Positions 15,621 through 23,596 of a stretch of DNA of 50,109 bases are shown here, piece by piece. Source of the stretch: an uncultured Phascolarctobacterium sp. (lineage in GTDB: Bacteria > Bacillota > Negativicutes > Acidaminococcales > Acidaminococcaceae). The notes beneath the pieces are model-generated. The model had not been told where the DNA came from, did no database searches, and saw only the letters and a program-made list of their open reading frames with translations. The translations under genes were made by a program, and so were the position numbers. The DNA lies in the NCBI GenBank assembly GCA_949299135.1, contig CASFZG010000018.1:1-50109 (forward strand), written 5' to 3'. The stretch's first letter is position 1. Each line of letters starts with the position of its first letter.

Positions 15621-16169
15621 ATGTTTAAAGATTGGTATGATGTGTTCCCGGAAATTTCTTTAATTAGTAATGTTGATTTGCAGAAGAAAGTAGTAGAAAC
15701 TTGTGAAGAGGCACTGCGTATTGGTGGATGGAAACTGGATGATCTTGATAATATTCCGTTTACGTTATTGATACCAGATACATTAATCGGGTACAGAACT
15801 CATGTTACGGCAGTTACCAGAATGGCGATTAAAGCAGCCGACGAATGGGAAATTTATGGTGAAAGGTTTAAATTAAACCGTGATTATCTGATTGCTGGTG
15901 CTATTTTACATGATGTGGGTAAACTTATTGAATACGAAAAAGATGAAAACGGTAAAACAGTAAAATCTAATCTCGGTAAAAATTTAAGGCATCCGTTTTC
16001 TGGGTGTGCTTTGGCTGTAAAAAATGGTCTTCCGTATGAAGTAGCACATATTATAGCAAATCACGCAAAAGAAGGTGATGGTACCTTGAGAAGCCCGGAA
16101 GCTGTAATTGTCAATAGATGTGATATGCTTAATTTTACGGCTTTGAAATCTTTTGCAGGTATTATTTAA
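15621..16169 (+). CDS. HD-domain phosphohydrolase
   Basis: A protein of 182 residues from the ATG at 15621 with AAAGAGGTG upstream. The HD signature is clear: a first His in YRTHVTAVTRMA (about residue 60), ILHDVGK (HD pair, about 95), the later His in LRHPFSGC, and IANHAKEGDG. These residues bind metal in HD hydrolases acting on nucleotides or other phosphate esters. Such a gene is unusual inside a citrate-lyase operon. It could maintain the nucleotide-derived prosthetic group, or remove a signal nucleotide; both are guesses. It is co-directional and sits between citF and the transporter. Confidence 0.75.
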   Translation: MFKDWYDVFPEISLISNVDLQKKVVETCEEALRIGGWKLDDLDNIPFTLLIPDTLIGYRTHVTAVTRMAIKAADEWEIYGERFKLNRDYLIAGAILHDVGKLIEYEKDENGKTVKSNLGKNLRHPFSGCALAVKNGLPYEVAHIIANHAKEGDGTLRSPEAVIVNRCDMLNFTALKSFAGII

Positions 16170-16207
16170 TTTTATAATTTTTATAAAATATAAGGTGGTG
16201 AACACAG

Positions 16208-17602
16208 ATGATTTTACGTTGGATTGTCTTATTTGCTATACCGGCATTAATTATGGCTATGCCGGTGCCGGATGGCTTAACTCAACAGGCATGGAATATT
16301 TTTGCAGTTTATGCAGCGGCAATTATTGGTTTGATTTTACGACCGGCAGGTGAAGCTGTTGTGATGCTGACTGTAATTGCTTTTGGTTCTTTTTTGGTTC
16401 CTGTAGGGCAACTGCTTAGTGGTTTTGGAAATGGAACTGTATGGTTAGTGTTTACAGCATTTTTGATTACTCAGGCATTTGCTGATACTGGACTTGGCCG
16501 CAGAGTTGCATACATTATGATTGATAAATTTGGCTCTTCTGCTTTAGGGGTTGTTTATGGGCAAATTTTAACAGATTTAATTTTGAGTCCGGCAACACCT
16601 TCTAATACGGCAAGATCCGGTGGTATAGTTTATCCGATTTTTAGAAATGTAGCCAGCGCATTACATTCCGAACCAGATAATAATCCGCGTAGAATAGGTG
16701 CATTTATAACTATTTGCGGTTATGCGGCAAGCTTATCTACATCTGCAGTATTTTTAACTGCTTGTGCTCCGAATGCTTTAACAGTAAGTTTTGCGGCAGA
16801 TATTTTAAAAACTAATATTACATGGATGGATTGGTTTATAGGTTTAGCTGTACCGGCTTTGTTTGTATGTGCAGTTGTACCATGGTTGATTTATAAGATT
16901 TATCCCCCTGAATTAAAAGAGCTACCGGAACATAAACAAATTGCTGCGACTGGCTTGGCTGAACTTGGACCAATGCAAAACAAAGAAAAATTATTAGTTA
17001 TATTTTTCATTTTGGCAATTTTAGGATGGGCAACAAGCAGTATTACAAAGATAGATGGCACTGCTGTAGCTCTATTGTTCTTTGCGTGTTGCGCAATTTT
17101 TAAACTTATTTCATGGAAAAATGTTTTGAGTAATAATGGCGCATGGAATACTCTTATTTGGTATGGTGCTATTATTGGTATTTCCGGTATTTTGAGTAAA
17201 GCTAAATTTTTTACGTGGTTAGCGGATGTAGTAGCTGAAAATATGGATCTTACAGGTATTAATGTGATTGCAGTATTTGCTATTTTGTTAATAGTAAGTA
17301 TTTTGGTGAGATATGTATTTGCTTCTATGGGGGCTTATGTAGGAGCGTTTATTCCTGTACTGTTTACTTTAGGGCTGGTTGCGGAAGTTCCGCCGATGCC
17401 GCTGGCGTTGTTGATTGGCGCATCATCAGCTTATGGATGTCTGCTAACACATTATGGTGGAGCGGTTGGGCCCATTTTGTTTGGTACTGGATATGTTCCT
17501 CAAAAAACATGGTGGAAAATTGGCGCTGTAGTAGTAGCATTCAATTTTGTAGTTTATATGACAATAGGTATTGCTTATTGGAAAGTTTTAGGGTTAATGT
17601 AA
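16208..17602 (+). CDS. DASS-family anion (di/tricarboxylate) transporter
   Basis: A 464-residue membrane protein with about 11-13 hydrophobic segments. It carries LSPATPSNTARSGGIVYPI (first SNT-type substrate and sodium site) and SSAYGCLLTHYGGAVGPILFG in the second half, both typical of the divalent anion:sodium symporter family that includes CitT- and TtdT-type antiporters. It would bring in the acid that citDEF and the CoA-transferase/lyase pair break down. Start ATG follows AAGGTGGTG. It is the last gene of the locus, followed by a bidirectional terminator at 17626-17658. The substrate is not deducible; di- or tricarboxylate is likely. Confidence 0.88.
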   Translation: MILRWIVLFAIPALIMAMPVPDGLTQQAWNIFAVYAAAIIGLILRPAGEAVVMLTVIAFGSFLVPVGQLLSGFGNGTVWLVFTAFLITQAFADTGLGRRVAYIMIDKFGSSALGVVYGQILTDLILSPATPSNTARSGGIVYPIFRNVASALHSEPDNNPRRIGAFITICGYAASLSTSAVFLTACAPNALTVSFAADILKTNITWMDWFIGLAVPALFVCAVVPWLIYKIYPPELKELPEHKQIAATGLAELGPMQNKEKLLVIFFILAILGWATSSITKIDGTAVALLFFACCAIFKLISWKNVLSNNGAWNTLIWYGAIIGISGILSKAKFFTWLADVVAENMDLTGINVIAVFAILLIVSILVRYVFASMGAYVGAFIPVLFTLGLVAEVPPMPLALLIGASSAYGCLLTHYGGAVGPILFGTGYVPQKTWWKIGAVVVAFNFVVYMTIGIAYWKVLGLM

Positions 17603-17625
17603 AACTATTGATGTTGTTTTAATAT

Positions 17626-17658
17626 AAAACCGCACGTTATAGATTAACGTGCGGTTTT
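17626..17658. terminator. Bidirectional terminator after DASS and secretin genes
   Basis: A 14-bp perfect stem (17626-17639 with 17645-17658) with TTTT on one side and its mirror on the other, between the convergent transporter and secretin genes. It also marks a sharp change from AT-rich to near 50% GC DNA. Confidence 0.85.
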
Positions 17659-17675
17659 GTGCGGTTTTTAACTAT

Positions 17676-18905
17676 TTACTTTTCAAACACACTTTCATCA
17701 AGCAGATTTGTGTTGTAAATTGCCGGGGATTCGCCTGCGTCGGTGAGGTGTGGGGTTAGAATCATCAGCACTTCGGTTTTGGTTTTGCTTGTGGTGCGGT
17801 TTTTAAACAGTTCGCCCAGAAGCGGGATATTGGATAAAAACGGCACTTTTTGTAGGCGTTTCTGTTCTTCTTCGTTAATCAGCCCGCCGATGACGAGGGT
17901 TTCACCGTTGCGCATACGCACTGTGGTATCCGCCGTGCGGCTGGTGATTTTGTAGTTTTTAAGCTCGCCAATCAGCGTGGGGGTGCTGACTTCCGTATGG
18001 ACGACCGATGTGATCATGCCGTCATTGCTGACGATGGGGGTGTACTGCAATTTAATACCTGCGTCAACATAATCGGTGGAGCTGGTTGTTACTGCGTTGG
18101 AAATCTTTTCCGTAACAACAGGGATGTGGTCGCCGATGAAAATACTTGCTTCCTTTCCGGGAATTGTGATGATGCGCGGCGTTGCCAGAATTTTGGCTTT
18201 GCCGTTGGCAATTAGTGCGTTTAACGTAGCGTTGAAGCGGAATTCATAATTCGCACCAAAGTGCACCACGCCGCCGAAGTTTTCGTCGTCCGTGTCGCTG
18301 TCATCATCGTCGCCGTAATAATCACTGTTCTGTGGTATTTTGTCCCAGTTCCAGTTAATGCCAAGGTTTTTGCTGTCCTCGCGGCTGACGGCGATGATTT
18401 TTGCTTCCAGCGTTACCTGCTGCGTCGCTACGTCCAGCGCGGCAATAGCACTGCGCAGTCGGGCTTCGTCGGTGGGGGTGCCGGTAAAAATAATGCTGTT
18501 GGTTACGCAGTCGGTGCTTATTTTGCTGCCTGCACCGATGAGTGATGTCAATGCGGGCTTGATTTCTTCCGCTTTGGCGTAATTAAGTTTAATAACGCTG
18601 GCTGTATCGTTAAATTTTTCCAGCCCTGCGGCGCTGCCGACCAGTACCACGCCGTCAGTAAGGCGGTAGCTTAAGCCTTTGGCTGATGTAACGATGCGCA
18701 GGGCTGTGTCGAAGGGGACATCCTTTAAATCGAGTGTTATGGTGCCCTGCACGCTGCTGTCGGCGACGATGCTTTTGCCGGACAGTGCGGCGATTGAGCC
18801 GAGTACGTCGCGAACCTGACCGTCGCGCACGTTGAGCGTGATGTTATTGGCAAACGCATTTAGCGGCAGGCACAAACAAAATAGCAGGGTGCAGAGCTTA
18901 ATCAT
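17676..18905 (-). CDS. Secretin-family outer-membrane protein (PilQ/GspD-like)
   Basis: A protein of 409 residues from the ATG at 18905 (GGAGG 8 bases upstream). The N-terminus is a signal peptide (IKLCTLLFCLCLPLNAFA). Then comes an STN-like domain (ITLNVRDGQVRDVLGSIAALSGKSIVADSSVQGTITLDLKDVPFDTALRIV), a secretin N0/N1-like repeat (IKLNYAKAEEIKPAL), and the C-terminal beta-barrel gate with RTADTTVRMRNGETLVIGGLI and VPFLSNIPLLGELFKNR. It should form the outer-membrane ring of a type IV pilus or type II secretion system, which requires an outer membrane. It is shorter than most PilQ or GspD proteins, having few N domains. It overlaps the upstream PilP-like gene by 8 bases. Confidence 0.88.
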   Translation of the reverse strand: MIKLCTLLFCLCLPLNAFANNITLNVRDGQVRDVLGSIAALSGKSIVADSSVQGTITLDLKDVPFDTALRIVTSAKGLSYRLTDGVVLVGSAAGLEKFNDTASVIKLNYAKAEEIKPALTSLIGAGSKISTDCVTNSIIFTGTPTDEARLRSAIAALDVATQQVTLEAKIIAVSREDSKNLGINWNWDKIPQNSDYYGDDDDSDTDDENFGGVVHFGANYEFRFNATLNALIANGKAKILATPRIITIPGKEASIFIGDHIPVVTEKISNAVTTSSTDYVDAGIKLQYTPIVSNDGMITSVVHTEVSTPTLIGELKNYKITSRTADTTVRMRNGETLVIGGLINEEEQKRLQKVPFLSNIPLLGELFKNRTTSKTKTEVLMILTPHLTDAGESPAIYNTNLLDESVFEK

Positions 18906-19326
18906 GGTCAGCACCTCCGGTTTGCAGGGTCAGCGTTTTGCTGCCGTCCGTAAGCTGTACGCCGCTGCCGTTAATCGCGCTTACGGTGTAGCTGCCGATT
19001 TTGGCGCCGCTTTCATAATAGCCGCTTTGCCCGGCATATTCGATAATCGCCATGCGCGCGCTGCCGTTTTGCACAATGCCTTTTAAAACAGGCGTTGGCG
19101 TTTGTATGGCGTAATGCCGTTTTGGCATCTGCGGCGGCAGAAAGGGGTTGCGTTTGGGTTTATCCGCGTGAGCGGCGTGCTTTGGCAGTGTGATGGGGGT
19201 AAAAACTGCCTGTTGCCCGGCGGCTGTGGCGTGCGTGCTGCCGGTAAGCGCCAACTGTGCCACGCTTAATATAATTGCCGTGCCTGCCAGTGCAAGCAGC
19301 GGCTGGGGTATTTTTAATTTTTGCAG
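18898..19326 (-). CDS. PilP/GspC-like inner-membrane protein, probable CTG start
   Basis: No ATG or GTG gives a complete protein: a GTG at 19263 would cut the membrane segment. Upstream in frame, a CTG at 19326 sits 8 bases after GGAGG and adds LQKLKIPQPLLALAGTAIILSVAQLAL, a clear transmembrane anchor, giving about 142 residues. The rest is a Pro-rich linker (KPKRNPFLPPQMPKRH) and a small beta domain (VLKGIVQNGSARMAIIEYAGQSGYYESGAKIGSYTVSAINGSGVQLTDG), the layout of PilP or GspC proteins that connect the inner membrane to the secretin. It is in an operon with the secretin gene. The start codon is inferred. Confidence 0.65.
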   Translation of the reverse strand: MQKLKIPQPLLALAGTAIILSVAQLALTGSTHATAAGQQAVFTPITLPKHAAHADKPKRNPFLPPQMPKRHYAIQTPTPVLKGIVQNGSARMAIIEYAGQSGYYESGAKIGSYTVSAINGSGVQLTDGSKTLTLQTGGADHD

Positions 19327-19370
19327 AAGCTATTCCTCCAAGGCTTCCGTATCCGCAATTTCAGTTTTTA

Positions 19371-19418
19371 ATTATAGCATAAATTTAACTTGCAGGAAAG
19401 TCCGTTGGCGTTTATAAT
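19371..19418. promoter_or_regulatory. Divergent promoters of the pilus/secretion genes
   Basis: Plus strand: TTGCAG (19390-19395), 17-base spacer, TATAAT (19413-19418), ahead of the GspE-like gene. Minus strand: TATAAT at 19376-19371 ahead of the PilP-like gene, with a weak -35. The plus promoter shows that any GspE start before about 19425 cannot be used. Confidence 0.7.
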
Positions 19419-19455
19419 AAAAAGGCTGCACAATTTTTTTAATGGAGAGAAAAAT

Positions 19456-20649
19456 TTGATTATACAGACGAAACAGCCCCTTTTTGCCGGGGCAGATGAA
19501 AAGGCGGCCGTGAAGACGGCGGACGGCATTATTGCGCAGGCGGTTAAGTGTGGCGCAAGCGATATCCATATTGAGCCTGAGGAGGACGGGGCGCGCGTGC
19601 GTTTGCGTACCGACGGCGTGCTGTACGAGGCGGCGCAGTTGACGAAGCCGGTGATGCAGGCAGTGGTGTCGCGCATTAAGGTGCTGGCGGGCATGGACAT
19701 TGCCGAAAGACGTTTGCCGCAGGACGGCAGTATTAAGCTGGAGCTTGATGGGCGCAGCGTGGATTTGCGCATATCAACTTTGCCGACGATTTTGGGCGAG
19801 AAGGCGGTAATCCGAATTTTAGACCGCGAGCGTTTTGCGCTGAAGCTGGATGAGCTGGATTTTACGCCGCAGAATTTAGAACTGTACCGCAGTTTGCACA
19901 GCGGCGGGAACGGTATTGTGCTGTTAACAGGCCCGACGGGCAGCGGCAAAACGACGACGCTGTACGCCACGCTGACAGAACTGAACAACGACGAGCGCAA
20001 CATCGTGACGGTGGAAGACCCGGTGGAGTACCGTATTGCCGGTATTAACCAGGTGGCGGTGAACGAAAAGGCAGGGCTGACTTTTGCAAGCGGTTTGCGC
20101 AGCATTTTAAGGCAGGACCCTGATATTATGATGATTGGCGAAATCCGTGACCTTGACACGGCGCAGACTGCCATCCACGCGGCGCTGACCGGGCATTTGG
20201 TGTTAAGCACGCTGCATACCAATAGTGCTTCCGGTGCGGTGGTGCGTCTGATTGACATGGGCATTGAACCGTTCCTAGTGGCATCCGCTTTGCGCGGAGT
20301 GGTGGCACAGCGTTTGGTGCGGCGCATTTGCCCGCACTGCAAAACGGCGTATGCGGCAAGCGTTGAAGAAAAGGTGTACTTGAATGTTGACGCGAGTGCG
20401 GAACTGACGCTGTACAAAGGCGCGGGCTGCGAGCATTGCCGCGGCACCGGTTACTTGGGGCGTATGGCATTGCAGGAGGTTATGCCGGTGCTGCCGGAGC
20501 TGAAAAAGTTTATTTTGAAGGAAACGCAGGAGAGCGTGCTGTTTGAAGAAGCGTGCAAATTCGGCGCGGCAAGCATGCGTGAGGATGGCGTGCGCAAGGT
20601 GCTGAACGGTTTAACGACGGTGAGCGAACTGCTGCGCGCTGTGTATTGA
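19456..20649 (+). CDS. Type II secretion / type IV pilus assembly ATPase (GspE/PilB-like)
   Basis: The TTG at 19456 with GGAGAG upstream and a promoter at 19390-19418 fixes the start, giving 397 residues. Motifs: GPTGSGKTTTLYA (Walker A), DIMMIGEIRDLDTAQTA (Walker B), HLVLSTLHTNSA (His box) and CPHCK...CEHCRGTGYLGR, the four-Cys zinc motif of GspE/PilB. It powers pilin assembly at the inner membrane. The protein lacks the usual N-terminal 150-residue domain of PilB/GspE (MshEN), beginning almost directly at the N2 domain (ADGIIAQAVKCGASDIHIEP). The gene is 8 bases before pilT. No PilC/GspF or pilin gene is next to it. Confidence 0.9.
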   Translation: MIIQTKQPLFAGADEKAAVKTADGIIAQAVKCGASDIHIEPEEDGARVRLRTDGVLYEAAQLTKPVMQAVVSRIKVLAGMDIAERRLPQDGSIKLELDGRSVDLRISTLPTILGEKAVIRILDRERFALKLDELDFTPQNLELYRSLHSGGNGIVLLTGPTGSGKTTTLYATLTELNNDERNIVTVEDPVEYRIAGINQVAVNEKAGLTFASGLRSILRQDPDIMMIGEIRDLDTAQTAIHAALTGHLVLSTLHTNSASGAVVRLIDMGIEPFLVASALRGVVAQRLVRRICPHCKTAYAASVEEKVYLNVDASAELTLYKGAGCEHCRGTGYLGRMALQEVMPVLPELKKFILKETQESVLFEEACKFGAASMREDGVRKVLNGLTTVSELLRAVY

Positions 20650-20657
20650 GGTGGAAG

Positions 20658-21698
20658 ATGATAAACGGAATTATTAAACAGGCGATGGCACAAAACGCGT
20701 CGGACATACATTTAACGGCGGGCAGTGCGCCTGTGTACCGAATTAACGGCGTGCTGCAAAAACGGGAACTGCCGCCGGTGACGGAAGCAGCTTTGTGGCA
20801 GTTTGCCAAAGAACAGGCTAATGCTGATTTAAAAGAAAATACCGGCGAGCTTGACTTTGCCTGCGATTTTAAAATCTGCCGCCTGCGCGTAAATATTTAC
20901 CGCCACAGCGGCAAAACAGCGGCGGCCATCAGGCTGATTAAAAACGAAGTGCTTGCGTTAAAGGCATTGAACGTGCCGCCTGCGGTGGAGGGCTTTGCCG
21001 GTTTGCGCAGTGGTCTGGTGCTGGTAACAGGTCCGACCGGCAGCGGCAAAAGCACAACTTTGGCGGCGCTGGTTGAGCAGATAAATCAAAGCCGCGCCGT
21101 GCATATCATCACGCTGGAAGACCCTGTGGAATATAGATTTACGGAGGCGCAGGCGTTAATACACCAGCGTGAGGTTGGCAGTGATACCGGAAGTTTTGCA
21201 TCGGGCTTGCGTGCCGCACTGCGCGAGGACCCGGACGTAATTATGGTTGGTGAACTGCGTGACGCGGAAACAATCGCCATAGCCGTAACGGCAGCAGAAA
21301 CCGGGCATTTGGTTCTGGCAACGCTGCACACGCGCGACGCTGTATCCGCACTGGCGCGTATGGTGGATGCGTTCCCGGCAGATAAGCAGCAGCAAATACG
21401 CATGCAGCTGGCCGACACTTTACAGGGCGTAATTGCGCAACAACTTGTGCCCGATAATAACGGCAGGCGCACGGCGGCGTTTGAAGTTTTAATGGTGCCG
21501 CCTGCGGTGCGTAGTCTGATACGCGATAACAAAGCCTACCAGCTTGCCAGTTATTTGCAGGGTGGCAGGCAGCAGGGTATGCAGTGTATGGATTACGCTT
21601 TGGCTGACTTGGCACGCCGAGGCGTGATAACGCGCCAAACGGCGGATCAGTACGCCTTTGACATTGAACTTTTAAACAAATATTTAGCGGCAAAATAA
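20658..21698 (+). CDS. pilT: Twitching-motility retraction ATPase
   Basis: A protein of 346 residues from the ATG at 20658, preceded by GAGGTGG. PilT features: MAQNASDIHLTAGSAPVYRINGVL, GPTGSGKSTTLAAL (Walker A), ITLEDPVEYRF, LRAALREDPDVIMVGELRDAETI (Walker B), HLVLATLHTRDAVSA, and AGRQQGMQCMDYAL-like text (here GGRQQGMQCMDYAL) near the end. PilT disassembles type IV pili, giving retraction. It has no zinc Cys motif, unlike the assembly ATPase before it. Assembly and retraction motors side by side with a secretin support a pilus rather than a plain secretion system. Confidence 0.9.
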   Translation: MINGIIKQAMAQNASDIHLTAGSAPVYRINGVLQKRELPPVTEAALWQFAKEQANADLKENTGELDFACDFKICRLRVNIYRHSGKTAAAIRLIKNEVLALKALNVPPAVEGFAGLRSGLVLVTGPTGSGKSTTLAALVEQINQSRAVHIITLEDPVEYRFTEAQALIHQREVGSDTGSFASGLRAALREDPDVIMVGELRDAETIAIAVTAAETGHLVLATLHTRDAVSALARMVDAFPADKQQQIRMQLADTLQGVIAQQLVPDNNGRRTAAFEVLMVPPAVRSLIRDNKAYQLASYLQGGRQQGMQCMDYALADLARRGVITRQTADQYAFDIELLNKYLAAK

Positions 21699-21699
21699 A

Positions 21700-21743
21700 A
21701 ACTGCACCTTTAAGGCAATTGCTTTAAGGGTGCAGTTCTTTTT
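21700..21743. terminator. Terminator after pilT, also facing rqcH
   Basis: Arms 21700-21713 and 21724-21737 pair over 14 positions with one G-T, followed by a T-run to 21743. On the minus strand it follows the end of rqcH. Confidence 0.85.
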
Positions 21744-21772
21744 ATTTCAGCAGTTTTTGGATTTGTTCTTCG

Positions 21773-23464
21773 TCAGGTCGTCTGGTTTGTGTAAATTACA
21801 AAGCCGGGTTTACCGCCGGATGGCTTTTTAACAAATTTACGCAGCGTGCTGTCCACCGGTACTTTGCTGCCGCCGCACGCTTTGCTGAAATACGCGGCAA
21901 GGTTGGCGGCTGTCTGAATATCGTTATCCTCCGGTGCGGGCAGCGTGGTTTTTAAAATAACGTGCGAACCGGGAATATTTTTGGTGTGGAACCACAAATC
22001 ATTGCCGCTGCCGATGGAGAAGGTAACGTAATCGTTCTGCTTGTTGTTTTTGCCGATGTACAGCGTGGTATCGGCAGAAAGTTTAACAACTGTCGGCGTG
22101 GATTTGGCCTGCGGCATTTTGTTTTTGGTGTTTTTAACGGTGATAAAGCCTGCCGCTGCCAGTTCCGTTTTAATTTCCGCAATTTCAGCGCGGGTCTGCA
22201 CAAGCTTCAGCGCCACGTCGATGCTGGCAAGGTACTCAATAGCTTCTTCCGTCAGCTTCAGTTGTTCCTTAATCTCCGTTTGTGCGCGTTTCAGCTTGTT
22301 GTAGCGTTTATAGTATTTTTGTGCGTTTTCGTTGGCGGTTAAGTCCGGCGCAAGGGCAATCGTAAGCGGCGTGCCGTCGTAAATGTTTTCAACGGTAACT
22401 TCGCTGCTGCCCTTCCGGATGTGGTACAGGTTTGCCATTAAGGTATCGGCAATAATGCGCTGCTGTTCGGCATCTTCTGCCGCTGCCAGTTCTTCGCGCA
22501 GTACGGTGGCTTTTTTGATGAGCTTTTCCGTTTCAGCAGTTACCGTTTTGATTAAAACTTCCTGCTCCGGCAGCTGCACGGGGGCAAGGCTCTGGGCAAA
22601 ATCAACGGCGCTGTTTAAATTGGCAAATTCTTTTACGGTTTCACCATCTGCAAGCTGCAGCGGTTTAAATGGCAGCACGGTTTTAACATTGTTGGTACGC
22701 GTAACAATGGCATACACCGGTGCGCTGCCTGCTTTAACTTCGCTTACATTTTGCTGCAGGGCAGCGATGGCGTTGGCAAGCTGTGCAGCGTTATTGTTAT
22801 CAATTTGGCCGCTGGTATCAATGCCCGCTGCTTTTAAAAGCTGCGCCGCTGTGTACTGTCCGATGCCCGTTGTTGCGGCAATCAGCGCTTTGGTGGGCGA
22901 TAACGGCAGATTCTGAGCCGCGCTTACAATATCCGCAGGGGCGGCGGTTAAAATATTTAAACCGTTTTGCGGCGGCGGGGTAAGGTAGGGCAGCCCCGGT
23001 AAAATTTGGCGGTAGCTGCTTTGCGCTTTGTTTACGTGCTTTAAGCTGTCCAAAATAATGCCGTCTGCCGTAAAAATAATGTTGGCGTTTTTGCCTGTCA
23101 GCTCAAAAATAAGCTGCTTGGCAATAATCTGCCGCGCGCTGCCGATGCTTGAAATTTCTATCGTAATCACGCGGTCCAGCCCGCTCTGTTCAATTTTGGT
23201 AATGCGCCCTTCTTCAAGATGTTTGCGTAATAACATGCAAAACGCGGGCGGCGTGTCGGGTCGTTCCGGCGTTTTCTCCGGCAGGTACAAATAGGGCGAG
23301 CCGCCGCTGAAATCCGCCGCGAGCGAAAGAGTGGCGCTTTCTGTTTTAATCAAAAGCAGCAGGCAGTTTTTGTTCGGCATAAAAATTTTATAAATTTTGC
23401 CGCCCAGCAGGCGCTTCTGCAATTCCGCCGTCAGCACGTTTATGGTAATTCCTTCCAAATTCAT
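21773..23464 (-). CDS. rqcH: Ribosome quality control protein RqcH (NFACT family), C-terminus frameshifted
   Basis: A protein of 563 residues of the NFACT family: NFACT-N domain at the start (MNLEGITINVLTAELQKRLLGGKIYKIFMPNKN), coiled-coil middle around residues 280-420, and the NFACT-R domain with GSGNDLWFHTKNIPGSHVIL. RqcH recruits Ala-tRNA to stalled 50S subunits and adds alanine tails to nascent chains. The frame stops after IYTNQTT, but a +1 frame continues RPDEEQIQKLLK to a TAA at 21742, matching the family's usual C-terminal PDEE helix, so the last dozen residues are shifted out by a one- or two-base indel. ATG follows AAAGGAG. It lies alone between convergent pilT and divergent yloC. 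Confidence 0.9.
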   Translation of the reverse strand: MNLEGITINVLTAELQKRLLGGKIYKIFMPNKNCLLLLIKTESATLSLAADFSGGSPYLYLPEKTPERPDTPPAFCMLLRKHLEEGRITKIEQSGLDRVITIEISSIGSARQIIAKQLIFELTGKNANIIFTADGIILDSLKHVNKAQSSYRQILPGLPYLTPPPQNGLNILTAAPADIVSAAQNLPLSPTKALIAATTGIGQYTAAQLLKAAGIDTSGQIDNNNAAQLANAIAALQQNVSEVKAGSAPVYAIVTRTNNVKTVLPFKPLQLADGETVKEFANLNSAVDFAQSLAPVQLPEQEVLIKTVTAETEKLIKKATVLREELAAAEDAEQQRIIADTLMANLYHIRKGSSEVTVENIYDGTPLTIALAPDLTANENAQKYYKRYNKLKRAQTEIKEQLKLTEEAIEYLASIDVALKLVQTRAEIAEIKTELAAAGFITVKNTKNKMPQAKSTPTVVKLSADTTLYIGKNNKQNDYVTFSIGSGNDLWFHTKNIPGSHVILKTTLPAPEDNDIQTAANLAAYFSKACGGSKVPVDSTLRKFVKKPSGGKPGFVIYTNQTT

Positions 23465-23504
23465 GGAAAATCTCCTTTTTGCTTCAAAAATTTACGTTTT
23501 TCGT

Positions 23505-23533
23505 TTGCGCTTGTACGCATAATAAGGTATAAT
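23505..23533 (+). promoter_or_regulatory. Promoter of the yloC-remA-gmk-rpoZ-coaBC operon
   Basis: TTGCGC (23505-23510), a 17-base spacer and TATAAT (23528-23533), 63 bases before the TTG start of the YicC-family gene. Confidence 0.7.
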
Positions 23534-23596
23534 ATATTTTCAAGAATAAGTATACAACATATTTATCATTTTAGAAATGCGGCAGGAGGTTTTATT

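Noticed and set aside
19368-20447. 359-codon minus frame opposite the GspE gene
   Set aside because: Ser/Arg-rich shadow over a gene with complete ATPase motifs.
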